From Sedimentisphaerales bacterium (GTDB lineage: Bacteria; Planctomycetota; Phycisphaerae; Sedimentisphaerales; SG8-4): DNA of 25,965 nt. The DNA lies in the NCBI GenBank assembly GCA_016928975.1, contig JAFGJR010000330.1, forward strand, positions 1 to 25,965, written 5' to 3'. Both the position numbers and the translations under genes were made by a program. This document shows, in pieces, positions 13,223 through 20,372 of the stretch; the first letter of the stretch is position 1; every line of letters starts with the position of its first letter. The notes beneath the pieces were generated by a model. The model searched no databases. It saw only the letters and a program-made list of their open reading frames with translations, and had not been told where the DNA came from.

Positions 13223-14386
13223 TCAGGGTTCCTGTGAGGTTCCGGTGAGGCGTTGGAGGGCGGCGTCTTTGTCTTTGGGGGCCATGTGGCTGTGGCGGAC
13301 GGCTTCGGCTAAGGTGGCAATCGTCTGGTCGTAGGTGCGGCGGTCGACGGGGTAGGGGGTGGCGTCCTTGCCGCCGTGGGCGAAGGAGTAACGAGCGGGG
13401 TCCTCGTAGGAGGGCTTGGCGCCGTAGATCACCTCGCCGACTAAGGACAGGGCGCGGACGGTCTTGGGGCCGACGCCTTCGGTGGCGACTAATTGCTCGT
13501 AATTCTTCGGGCGGGCGTCACAGAGCAGGCGGAGGATCTTTTCCAGGTAGCGGCTTTTCGAGAAGTCCTCGGCCAGGACCGGGTGCTGAGTGAACTCGGT
13601 GTTCTCCAGTTGCAGGAAGGTCAGTTGCTCGCCTTCTTTCCGCAGGCTCACCATCTTACTCAGGGGCGAGGCGTGGGCGCGGAGGATTTCGATATCCTTC
13701 ATCAAGGGCTGATAGCTGGCGTCCACCATCTCGACGCTGAGCTGCCGGCTCGACTCACTGTCGCGTGCGGTCAGGTTCAGCAGGTACTGCCGGCGGCTTG
13801 GGGCGACGATACCGGTGTGCGGCTCGCAGACAAGGTCGTGGACGTTCTCGGAGAACCAGTGATAGCGGCGAGCGGAGGCGTCGGCCTCGTTCATGCCCTG
13901 TTGCACGACCGCCCAGGCGCCGTTACGCGAGAAGAAGAATGCGTGGTGGTAGATCTGGTAGCCGTCCTGGACGAGCGAGTTGTCCACCTTGGCCGCCATG
14001 CGCGAGTTGTAGATGAGATTGTCCACGGCCCCGTCGGGCAGGCTGAGGGTATCGCCCCAGGCGGTGATCTCGTCGGGGGTCTTGCGCGAGGTTTTTCCCT
14101 TGCCGCCGCAGATGAACAGGCCGAGGTCCTTCTCCTCGTGGCGGATCGCCTCCTTCAATGCCGCCGTCAGGATCGTCGTCAGGCCGGAGGCGTTCCAGTC
14201 AAAAGCCAGCACCGTGCCGAGCGACTGAAACCAGACGGGGTCCGCGATCCGTCGCACGAACTCATCCGGCCCATACTCGGCCACCAGCACGCGGACCATC
14301 TGCCGGCCCAGCTTGACCATCCGCTGGAACAACCACGGCGGACACCGGCCATGGTCCAATGTGAATGTGGCAACTCCTCGACGCAT
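13223..14386 (-). CDS. DUF763 domain-containing protein
   Basis: A 387-aa protein matching the DUF763 family over its length. It starts RRGVATFTLDHGRCPPWLFQ and contains GLFICGGKGKTSRKTPDEI, YHHAFFFSRNGAWAVVQQGMN, RRYHWFSENVHDLVCEPHTGI and LLNLTARDSE. Near residues 290-315 is a helix-hairpin-helix-like element, LVATEGVGPKTVRALSLVGEVIYG, which suggests nucleic-acid binding. ATG 14386 has GAGG five nt upstream. The family occurs in archaea and scattered bacteria and has no settled function. The gene converges on the DUF2442 gene with only 4 nt between stops, so readthrough from the accessory patch would run antisense into it. Confidence 0.85.
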   Translation of the reverse strand: MRRGVATFTLDHGRCPPWLFQRMVKLGRQMVRVLVAEYGPDEFVRRIADPVWFQSLGTVLAFDWNASGLTTILTAALKEAIRHEEKDLGLFICGGKGKTSRKTPDEITAWGDTLSLPDGAVDNLIYNSRMAAKVDNSLVQDGYQIYHHAFFFSRNGAWAVVQQGMNEADASARRYHWFSENVHDLVCEPHTGIVAPSRRQYLLNLTARDSESSRQLSVEMVDASYQPLMKDIEILRAHASPLSKMVSLRKEGEQLTFLQLENTEFTQHPVLAEDFSKSRYLEKILRLLCDARPKNYEQLVATEGVGPKTVRALSLVGEVIYGAKPSYEDPARYSFAHGGKDATPYPVDRRTYDQTIATLAEAVRHSHMAPKDKDAALQRLTGTSQEP

Positions 14387-14614
14387 GTGACCTCATAGCC
14401 ATCACGTCACCAACCGACCATCTTCGCATTGTACCGCCTCCACAAGGCTGTAGCCATTTCGTTGGAACTGAATTCGATGCGGATGGGTGAAGGCAGGGGG
14501 GGAATCCCATTTCTGCCAAGCACTGTCCCCGGGCCTGTGTGATTGCCCCACAGCTCGCGGGGCTTGCCGAACATGGCGTGTTGCGAGCGCTGGCAGGGTC
14601 AACGCGGAAGGCGT

Positions 14615-14641
14615 CGGCGGCGGCTATCTCTGCCGCCGCCG
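14615..14641. terminator. Strong GC hairpin after the first sigma/membrane module
   Basis: CGGCGGCGGC (14615-14624) pairs perfectly with GCCGCCGCCG (14632-14641) around a 7-nt loop. It lies 21 nt beyond the stop of the minus-strand membrane-protein gene. No T run follows on the minus strand, so it is a candidate terminator or 3'-end stabiliser rather than a classical intrinsic terminator. Confidence 0.35.
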
Positions 14642-14661
14642 TCTTTGCAGTACTCTCCCCA

Positions 14662-16059
14662 CTACCGGCCGACGTTCTTCCGCTGAAGCGCCTGGTGGTC
14701 AGCATCGACCTGTTGGATCTTCTGCTCGGTAGTCACGAGCTTCTCAGGGGCATTCATTTGTTCATACAGGGCCTTCAGTTGCACGAGGGACAGCTTCCGC
14801 ATCGCGATGCCGACGAGCTGAACGATGTGCATGCCTTCGGGATCGCGATTCAGCAACTCTCCGAGATGCAGGGCGGCTTCAAGGGTCCTTTCGGCGGCCT
14901 GATAGTCTCCCGCCGATTGCCCGGTCTTCGCTCGGTCAATTAGCTCAAAGCACATCTTTCGGAGCATGTTGCACGATTCCAGGACGACCGGCATGACCTG
15001 CTCTCGTTCGTCCTGTTTCATCTTGACGAGGTCCGGCTCGGTCAACGTGAGCACATAGGGCTCGTTTTCGAATGTGATTTGTGCGTTCCAGTCGACGTCC
15101 AGAATGCTCTCGACGCCTTCGTTGGTCTGACCATTGGCCCAGAGTCGAAGTGCGGCGGCAATCTTCTTGCCTTCCTGGGAGTCCTCGGCGGCCGGCTTGA
15201 CATCGCTCCGGCTCATCAGGTTGGACAGAGCATAGCCGGATGGAACCGCCATGCTGAAGAGAGACTTGTCCGGGTCCGGATCCACAAGGAAATTCTCCAG
15301 GGTGAACACCAACTGGTTTCCGGGCGGCTTCAGCGCCGTCGAAACAATCTCCACCTTCAGAGGGAGGCCGGAATTGACCTGCGCCCACAGGGTGATCTCG
15401 TTGCGGAAGTATGCGTCCTGGTGCGCAAGAGTGAATCCGTGGGCCTTCATGCCTTCGACGGTCGCCTCACCCAGATCATCCTCTGCTCCGGTGCGCAGGC
15501 GCCACAGCTCCTCTATCGGACGCGAGCACAGCAACAGGAGTTGATCGGTTCCCGTATTGCGCGACTGCTCAAGCCCGTTTGTGTAGCGAACGGTCTTGGA
15601 CGGATGGAGCAGGAGCAACGATTTCCGCGATTCGAGATTCACGATTGTGGTGGCGTTTTCCGGCCCGGCTGTGTCATCGAAACGCGCGCGTCCCTGCTGA
15701 TACACGCTGCCTCGAACCGTCTTCTGGGCGTCGCCGGAACGAATCGTCAGATCGAAGCTGTAGCTGCTCCTTTGAAGGTGATCGAGGACCTCCGCGAGGG
15801 CGATGCCGGCCCCGGTCCCGTGCCAGAGCGATGCTGCCAGGATGATCCCGGCGAGCGTCACGACCGCCGCGGCGGCGAGTTTGGCTGATGAACTGTTCAT
15901 GATAAGCCTCCATATCCTCGGCTTTCGCCGGGGTGATCTGCGTTCCACGGCTTTCCCATAGGCTGTCTTCACTGTCTCGAAGACAGCCTCATCGGAAGCG
16001 GCGTTGGTCCGCACCACCGCGCTGTGGAACAGTTGTCTCATCTTGTCTGCGGAATTCAC
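14662..16059 (-). CDS. Sigma-coupled single-pass membrane protein, module 1
   Basis: A 465-aa protein. The N-terminal ~55 residues are cytoplasmic and share the pattern KMRQLFHSAVVRTNAASDEA - VFETVKTAY with the partners in modules 2 and 3. A membrane helix lies at about 60-79, followed by LWHGTGAGIALAEVLDHLQ. The outer part starts like a LolA/RseB-type lipoprotein-sensor fold (SSYSFDLTIRSGDAQKTVRG). It ends in a helical, repeat-like region (residues ~385-450) that may be TPR-like. The start is a GTG that overlaps the sigma gene stop (GTGA), so translation is coupled. By position and topology it is a candidate membrane regulator of the sigma factor, but it has no recognised zinc anti-sigma (ZAS) motif. 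Confidence 0.78.
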   Translation of the reverse strand: MNSADKMRQLFHSAVVRTNAASDEAVFETVKTAYGKAVERRSPRRKPRIWRLIMNSSSAKLAAAAVVTLAGIILAASLWHGTGAGIALAEVLDHLQRSSYSFDLTIRSGDAQKTVRGSVYQQGRARFDDTAGPENATTIVNLESRKSLLLLHPSKTVRYTNGLEQSRNTGTDQLLLLCSRPIEELWRLRTGAEDDLGEATVEGMKAHGFTLAHQDAYFRNEITLWAQVNSGLPLKVEIVSTALKPPGNQLVFTLENFLVDPDPDKSLFSMAVPSGYALSNLMSRSDVKPAAEDSQEGKKIAAALRLWANGQTNEGVESILDVDWNAQITFENEPYVLTLTEPDLVKMKQDEREQVMPVVLESCNMLRKMCFELIDRAKTGQSAGDYQAAERTLEAALHLGELLNRDPEGMHIVQLVGIAMRKLSLVQLKALYEQMNAPEKLVTTEQKIQQVDADHQALQRKNVGR

Positions 16060-16601
16060 GTTTCCACCTCACTGTTGAGCAATGCCCGCAGCTTCTCCAT
16101 GCCATACCGGTATCGCCCCTGCACAGTGTTGACCGATGTATTCTGGATTTCGGCAATCTCTCGAAACTCCATGCCTGCTTGGAATCGCAGCGTCACGGCC
16201 TCTCGCTGCTCCAGGGGCAGTCTGGACATTGCCTTTGTGATTTGCTGCATCTGTTCGTTCACTACGGCCCATTGATCGGGCGGACGGACTCGCGTGGTCT
16301 TTGTCGCCGCCCCGTCCGGTTGGGCCGCTTCGCGACGCCGGCAATCGCGCCGGAAGGTCCGAATCCGATTCACCAGACACGTGATCAGGAAGTTCTTCAG
16401 GTTGCCGTGATCGCTGATCCTGTCGAAGGACTCCGCCAGCTTCAGGAATACATCCTGAACAGCATCCTCTGCATCGTGAATATCGCCCATCAGGAGAATT
16501 GCCAGCCTGAGCAGACCGAGTTTGTGCCTGTCATAGATCAGCCGCAGGGCATCGACCCTGCCCCGTCGGAGTCTCGAGATGAGCCGTTCTTCTTCCCGCA
16601 T
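16056..16601 (-). CDS. ECF-type RNA polymerase sigma factor, module 1
   Basis: A 181-aa sigma-70 family factor of the ECF group. Region 2 is visible as DALRLIYDRHKLGLLRLAIL and DAEDAVQDVFLKLAESFDRI. Region 4 is AMSRLPLEQREAVTLRFQAG followed by the helix-turn-helix FREIAEIQNTSVNTVQGRYR. ATG 16601 is chosen by alignment with the other two copies, in which the same MxEExxLI start gives exactly 181 aa; a TTG at 16610 with AAGGA before it is the alternative. The gene is followed with a 4-nt overlap by the membrane partner. A promoter-like element shared with the other two modules lies 34 nt upstream. Confidence 0.87.
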   Translation of the reverse strand: MREEERLISRLRRGRVDALRLIYDRHKLGLLRLAILLMGDIHDAEDAVQDVFLKLAESFDRISDHGNLKNFLITCLVNRIRTFRRDCRRREAAQPDGAATKTTRVRPPDQWAVVNEQMQQITKAMSRLPLEQREAVTLRFQAGMEFREIAEIQNTSVNTVQGRYRYGMEKLRALLNSEVET

Positions 16602-16635
16602 GGCGCCCAAGCTGTCCTTGAATCGCGATTCTCTG

Positions 16636-16668
16636 CCCTATTACACTCCGAAACCGGGTACTTGCGTA
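16636..16668 (-). promoter_or_regulatory. Shared sigma-module promoter element, copy 1
   Basis: On the minus strand TACGCAA (16668-16662) and TAATAGGG (16643-16636) are separated by 18 nt that include GGTTT. The same two blocks with the same 18-nt spacing precede the other two sigma genes. The start codon is 34 nt downstream. It may be a -35/-10 pair for an ECF factor or the housekeeping sigma. Confidence 0.65.
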
Positions 16669-16780
16669 TGGGCCGGACAAAGAAATCTGCAGAAATGGAC
16701 CTCACAGGGGTGATGAGTGCCAACAGAAGGGGCCGGGTGGATGACCCGGCCCATAGGAGAATCGCCACGCTTTCACGCGG

Positions 16781-18121
16781 CTATTTTGGCAGGTCCTTTT
16801 CGAGCTCGGCCAGGGTCGCCGCGTCGACCGTCTCGGCGTGCAGGCTGCCGAAGATGACCCGGTACTGGTCGTCCGAGAGCTTCCATCGCAGCAGGACTTT
16901 GTCGGCATCCTCGGGCGTCACGATGTTGCCGTAGTACACCGGGTCCTTCTTGTCCTTCACGAGCGTCATGTAAAACATCGCCACGCCCTGAACCGGCATC
17001 ATCGCATTCATCACTTTCTTGGTTGTGTTGGCAGTTATCTGTTTGAGTGCCTCGTCCTTCGATACGCCACTCTCGAGCAACTTCTTGAGGGTGACGTCGT
17101 CCTTGCTGTTCGCGTCGGCGATCTTGGTGGTCTGTGACATGAGAGTCACATAGTCCAGCTTCTCCGGATATCGGCCGGTCCGATCGCCGAGCATCTTGAG
17201 GCCTTGGATCGCAGTCTCTTCATTGATCGCCGGCATTTTGATGGTGCCGCCGGGCATCGCCGTGTAGTCAGCCGGGATGACCGGCTTGAACGTCATGCCG
17301 TCCACCGGATAGTCCCACTGGAAGTCGTGCACCACGCCGTGCACCTGCATCTCGCCCATCTGCATGCCGATCTCCGACCGCACTGGAAGCTGGGTCTTGA
17401 CGTCGACCCAGATCTTCACGTCCACCGTGCCCATCACCCCTCCCAGATAGTTCGGATCGGTCGTGCGGAACCCCTCGACCACGACGCCGTCGATGCGGCT
17501 GCGGCCCAGGCTCTCGTACTTGCAGTTCAGGATCTGCTGGAGCATTGCGCCGGGATCATTGTTCTGCTGGCGGGACCTGGCGAGCAGGGTGTCGTCGAGG
17601 GCCATGCGAAGGTACGTTTTCTGCTCCGGCATGATGGAGATAATGGCCTTCTCCTGGGGCAGCATGTACGTCTCGTTGCGAGACATCTTTCCGCTGTTGG
17701 GGTCCACCGCGCCCATGGTCATCTTCATGCCGGCGTCCTGTGCGGACAGGATGGTGGCCTCCATCGTCTGATTCATGGGTGTGCCGGTGGGGCTTTTGCC
17801 GGTGACGGTCATCGTCATCTGGTACATGTACGCGGTGATCTGCTGGACCTGGGTCAGCACGTCTGCCAGGGCAATGCCTGACCCCGTGCCCCTCCAGAGG
17901 GTCAGACCCAGTGTGGCGGCGATGATAACGGCCGCGGCGACAGCGAGTTTTGCGATTGGACTTTTCATGGTCATTCTCCATCGACTCCATGCGAGTGTTT
18001 GGTTCTGTTGGGTCTTCTGCCGAGCCTGGAGCATGTCTTCATAGACCTGCTCGTCCGCATCCGGCCGGATGCTCAGCTCGGCCCTCTTGAACAACTGGCG
18101 AATGTCATCCGCGGGCTTCAT
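16781..18121 (-). CDS. Sigma-coupled single-pass membrane protein, module 2
   Basis: A 446-aa protein starting at the ATG that overlaps the sigma stop (ATGA at 18118-18121); a 71-codon upstream extension runs through the sigma gene and is rejected. The cytoplasmic segment is DDIRQLFKRAELSIRPDADE - QVYEDMLQARQ. The membrane helix is about residues 57-76 (KLAVAAAVIIAATLGLTL), followed by LWRGTGSGIALADVLTQVQ. The outer domain looks LolA/RseB-like: YMYQMTMTVTGKSPTG, then LPQEKAIISIMPEQKTYLRM, then GRSRIDGVVVEGFRTTDPNY, WVDVKTQLPVRSE and HDFQWDYPVDGMTFKPVIP. These last blocks recur almost unchanged in the module 3 protein. The C-terminus, VLLRWKLSDDQYRVIFGSLHAETV, is also shared. It is a putative sensor/regulator of the coupled sigma factor. 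Confidence 0.8.
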   Translation of the reverse strand: MKPADDIRQLFKRAELSIRPDADEQVYEDMLQARQKTQQNQTLAWSRWRMTMKSPIAKLAVAAAVIIAATLGLTLWRGTGSGIALADVLTQVQQITAYMYQMTMTVTGKSPTGTPMNQTMEATILSAQDAGMKMTMGAVDPNSGKMSRNETYMLPQEKAIISIMPEQKTYLRMALDDTLLARSRQQNNDPGAMLQQILNCKYESLGRSRIDGVVVEGFRTTDPNYLGGVMGTVDVKIWVDVKTQLPVRSEIGMQMGEMQVHGVVHDFQWDYPVDGMTFKPVIPADYTAMPGGTIKMPAINEETAIQGLKMLGDRTGRYPEKLDYVTLMSQTTKIADANSKDDVTLKKLLESGVSKDEALKQITANTTKKVMNAMMPVQGVAMFYMTLVKDKKDPVYYGNIVTPEDADKVLLRWKLSDDQYRVIFGSLHAETVDAATLAELEKDLPK

Positions 18122-18663
18122 TCGTGTACCTTGCCGTTTAACACGGACCGTAACCTTTCGATTCCATACCGGTATCGGCCTTTGACCGTATTCACCGACG
18201 CCTTCTGCAGTACGGCGATCTGCGAAAACGTCAGGTCCATCTCCATGTGAGAACAGATCACTTCGCGTTGCTCGTATGGCAACTGCTGCAGAGCTTTGCT
18301 CAGCAGCGACATCTCTTCGCTGAGAATTGCCCACTGCTGGGGCTCCGCCTCGCGAGAGGGCAGCAGGTCCGCCTCATCGAGCGGGCCTTCGCCGTGCCGG
18401 TTGCCGTCACGCACGTGGTTGCGCACCCGGTTGAGCACGCTGGCGACTAAGTAACCCTTGAGGCTGCCAGTCAGCCCGATGCGGTCGGCCGACTGCGCGA
18501 AACTGACGAACACATCGTGGACGATGTCTTCCGCCGTGTACAGATTGCCGACCAGCGTCATGGCGTACCGCAGCAGCTCGACTTTGTACTTGTCGTAGAT
18601 CTGCCGCAGGGCCTCCGGACGGCCCCGCTTGAATCTCAAGATCAGCAGCTTCTCTTCCATCAT
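18118..18663 (-). CDS. ECF-type RNA polymerase sigma factor, module 2
   Basis: A 181-aa ECF sigma factor. Region 2 is EALRQIYDKYKVELLRYAMT and TAEDIVHDVFVSFAQSADRI. Region 4 is ALQQLPYEQREVICSHMEMD followed by the helix-turn-helix FSQIAVLQKASVNTVKGRYR. Two ATG codons are in tandem (18663 and 18660); the first aligns with the other copies. No clear Shine-Dalgarno is visible in the short leader, which is common in Planctomycetota. The partner gene overlaps by 4 nt. The linker between regions 2 and 4 (GNRHGEGPLDEADLLPSREA) differs from the other two copies. Confidence 0.88.
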   Translation of the reverse strand: MMEEKLLILRFKRGRPEALRQIYDKYKVELLRYAMTLVGNLYTAEDIVHDVFVSFAQSADRIGLTGSLKGYLVASVLNRVRNHVRDGNRHGEGPLDEADLLPSREAEPQQWAILSEEMSLLSKALQQLPYEQREVICSHMEMDLTFSQIAVLQKASVNTVKGRYRYGIERLRSVLNGKVHE

Positions 18664-18697
18664 CGTGCACGCGTATCAGAAGAATGTCCACTCTTCA

Positions 18698-18730
18698 CCC
18701 TATTACACACGCAAACCCGCCCGTTGGGTA
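18698..18730 (-). promoter_or_regulatory. Shared sigma-module promoter element, copy 2
   Basis: On the minus strand TACCCAA (18730-18724) and TAATAGGG (18705-18698) are separated by 18 nt that include GGTTT. The start codon of the module 2 sigma gene is 34 nt downstream, exactly as in copy 1. Confidence 0.65.
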
Positions 18731-18875
18731 TATGCTGATGCGACGATTCTTCGCGAATGCACGGGTTTGGAGAGGTTCTGCGTGTGGCGGGTGGCGTCGT
18801 CAAGGCCGAAGACCTTGGCGACTCGCTGTCGTGAGTCAAAACTCGGGCGTCCTCTCACAATCCACTTCGTTCTCT

Positions 18876-19697
18876 TCACTTGCCCCCAGTCCCATTCAAC
18901 AAACCAGGTACGGTATCTGACAGGAAGCGTTTGGTCCTCTCGTATTTCCTGCGCACGGTATCCATTTCATTCTGAATCTGCCCTCCGCATGCTTGTGCCC
19001 TCTCATACTGATGCCGATCCTGCAATTCGTCAGTTGCCATCTGCTCCATGTCAAGTAGGGCATCCCAGACACGTCTCGCCTCATCTGGATTATCGTTGCC
19101 ATGCGCGGCGCGTGTGAAGTTCATGGTGCAGGCCGGCAGATTCTCCGTGTCATGGGCCTCAGATCCGTATCTCGGCTTGATTGGGACATCATAGTCCCGA
19201 TAGTAGTGTTGCCGCCAAACATCATACACCGTCTTCCCATCTGGGTCGTACCGTTTGAGCTTTTCGCACGCGGCGGGAGTTAGAATGAAGCCGAGCCAAT
19301 CTTGACGTTCCGCGTAGTCGTACGCTTCCACCAGTGCCGGTCCAATCAGCACATCACTTGACTCCACGTAAAGGTCGCCGACCGTTAGACTGCCGCGTAG
19401 TGGAATCCTGTGCAGGATCATTCTCTGGAAGAAGAGCCGGCAGGCAAAGTCCATTTTGCAGAAGGAGTCTTTCGAATCGTCCGTCGCAAAAAAGAGGAAG
19501 GTATCGGAGAACCATTTCGTCGTAACGTCACGGCCTTGCTTCTTTATTTCCGCCAACGCGTCCAGGTAATCCGCGAGGACAGTGGCAAGCTGATTCCGCT
19601 TGACTCTATTCCTGAAGCCAAGCAGATCGAAGTACCCCACCCAATAGGGCTTGTATCCAATGCCGGGGCTCTCCATAACCACCCTTTCATCTGCCAT
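18876..19697 (-). CDS. Nucleotide cyclase-like domain protein, 273 aa
   Basis: An unassigned soluble protein with a layout resembling class III nucleotidyl cyclases: KPYWVGYFDLLGFRNRVK (first metal-Asp strand, 'F.D..GF'), TKWFSDTFLFF (second Asp), and PLRGSLTVGDLYVESSDVLI followed by GPALVEAYDYAERQDWLGFI, which corresponds to the cyclase 'R.GI..G.v......iG.avn.A.rlE' block. The typical substrate Lys/Asp residues cannot be identified with certainty, so activity is unproven. The C-terminal ~80 residues form a charged helical region. Similar 'DLLGF' proteins are scattered as accessory genes. The start could instead be ATG 19676, with AAAGGG upstream. No effector gene of the Pycsar type adjoins it. 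Confidence 0.6.
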   Translation of the reverse strand: MADERVVMESPGIGYKPYWVGYFDLLGFRNRVKRNQLATVLADYLDALAEIKKQGRDVTTKWFSDTFLFFATDDSKDSFCKMDFACRLFFQRMILHRIPLRGSLTVGDLYVESSDVLIGPALVEAYDYAERQDWLGFILTPAACEKLKRYDPDGKTVYDVWRQHYYRDYDVPIKPRYGSEAHDTENLPACTMNFTRAAHGNDNPDEARRVWDALLDMEQMATDELQDRHQYERAQACGGQIQNEMDTVRRKYERTKRFLSDTVPGLLNGTGGK

Positions 19698-19754
19698 AAC
19701 GAGATTCGTCGATGGTAATACCTGTCTGCAATGCCGTAAAGCAACATTGTGGAA

Positions 19755-19784
19755 TTGACTGAAGGTCTTTGGCTGTGGTATGTT
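19755..19784 (+). promoter_or_regulatory. Putative promoter for the nucleotidyltransferase gene
   Basis: TTGACT (19755-19760) and TATGTT (19779-19784) are separated by 18 nt on the plus strand, 62 nt before ATG 19847. It sits in the divergent region between the cyclase-like and nucleotidyltransferase genes. Confidence 0.4.
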
Positions 19785-19846
19785 AGAATCAGCAGGGGCA
19801 TCTCTGATCTGTCATTGGATGCAAGCCCTTTTGGAGAAACGATGCC

Positions 19847-20149
19847 ATGAGCATTGTGGATGAGATAAAGGAGGATGTTGTTCGGCTTTGCGAACAGCAC
19901 GGGGTGAAAGAGCTGTACCTCTTTGGCTCTGCGTTGCGCGACGATTTCGGGCCACAGAGTGATGTCGATATGGCCGTGGTGTTTTCACGAGTGGGCATCG
20001 CCGGCAGTTTCGATCAGTACTTTGACTTCAAGACCGAGTTAGAGCGGTTGCTTGGACGCCCGGTGGATCTGGTATGTATAGGCAGTGTTCGCAACAGCGT
20101 TTTCCGGCGTGAACTCGATGAGACCAAGAGGCTCATCTATGCGGCATGA
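19847..20149 (+). CDS. MNT-type minimal nucleotidyltransferase (antitoxin-like)
   Basis: A 100-aa minimal nucleotidyltransferase. The catalytic pattern is intact: LYLFGSALRDDFGPQSDVDM contains GS-x10-DxD (GSALRDDFGPQSDVD), and LGRPVDLV holds the third acidic residue. Such proteins usually form the MNT half of HEPN/MNT toxin-antitoxin modules, where they adenylylate and silence the HEPN RNase. GGAGAAACGATGCC precedes the ATG. Usually a HEPN gene overlaps or adjoins. Here the downstream frame (ATG 20146, overlapping as ATGA) stops after 21 codons, directly before a REP-like hairpin, so the partner appears lost. Confidence 0.85.
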   Translation: MSIVDEIKEDVVRLCEQHGVKELYLFGSALRDDFGPQSDVDMAVVFSRVGIAGSFDQYFDFKTELERLLGRPVDLVCIGSVRNSVFRRELDETKRLIYAA

Positions 20150-20211
20150 TTCAGGATCTTGTAGAGAACAAAATGTGTGTTCTCAAATGCGACATCCTGT
20201 GTCTGTCCTGA
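20146..20211 (+). pseudogene. Possible remnant of a HEPN partner gene
   Basis: A frame beginning at the ATG that overlaps the nucleotidyltransferase stop reads MIQDLVENKMCVLKCDILCL and then stops. The overlap and the 'xLVxNKxxVL' opening resemble the start of HEPN (DUF86/HepT-like) toxins that follow MNT genes. Only about 20 codons remain, so this is a weak assignment based mainly on gene order. Confidence 0.3.
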
Positions 20212-20276
20212 TCTCGCTTGTCAGGGGATCTTGGAGACCCTAACTGAATGACCGTCTGACAAGGGTTGCCGGCCCA

Positions 20277-20348
20277 TGTCATTCCTGCGAAAGCAGGAAT
20301 CCACCTGCGCCGCGGCGTTCCTGGCCCCCTGCTTTCGCAGGGGTGACA
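20277..20348. repeat. REP-like double hairpin element
   Basis: The arms at 20277-20297 and 20328-20348 are inverted copies matching at 19 of 21 positions (TGTCA-NN-CCTGCGAAAGCAGG and its complement). Each arm also contains a small internal palindrome, CCTGC-GAAA-GCAGG in the left copy. This is the structure of a paired REP element. It separates the nucleotidyltransferase gene from the converging LamG-protein gene. Confidence 0.75.
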
Positions 20349-20372
20349 AAGGCCCACTCGCGGCTCGCCTCG

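Noticed and set aside
14387..14614. Possible small gene in the gap between the DUF763 and module 1 genes
   Set aside because: Short frames exist on both strands but none has a ribosome binding site or recognisable sequence; only the hairpin at 14615-14641 is supported.
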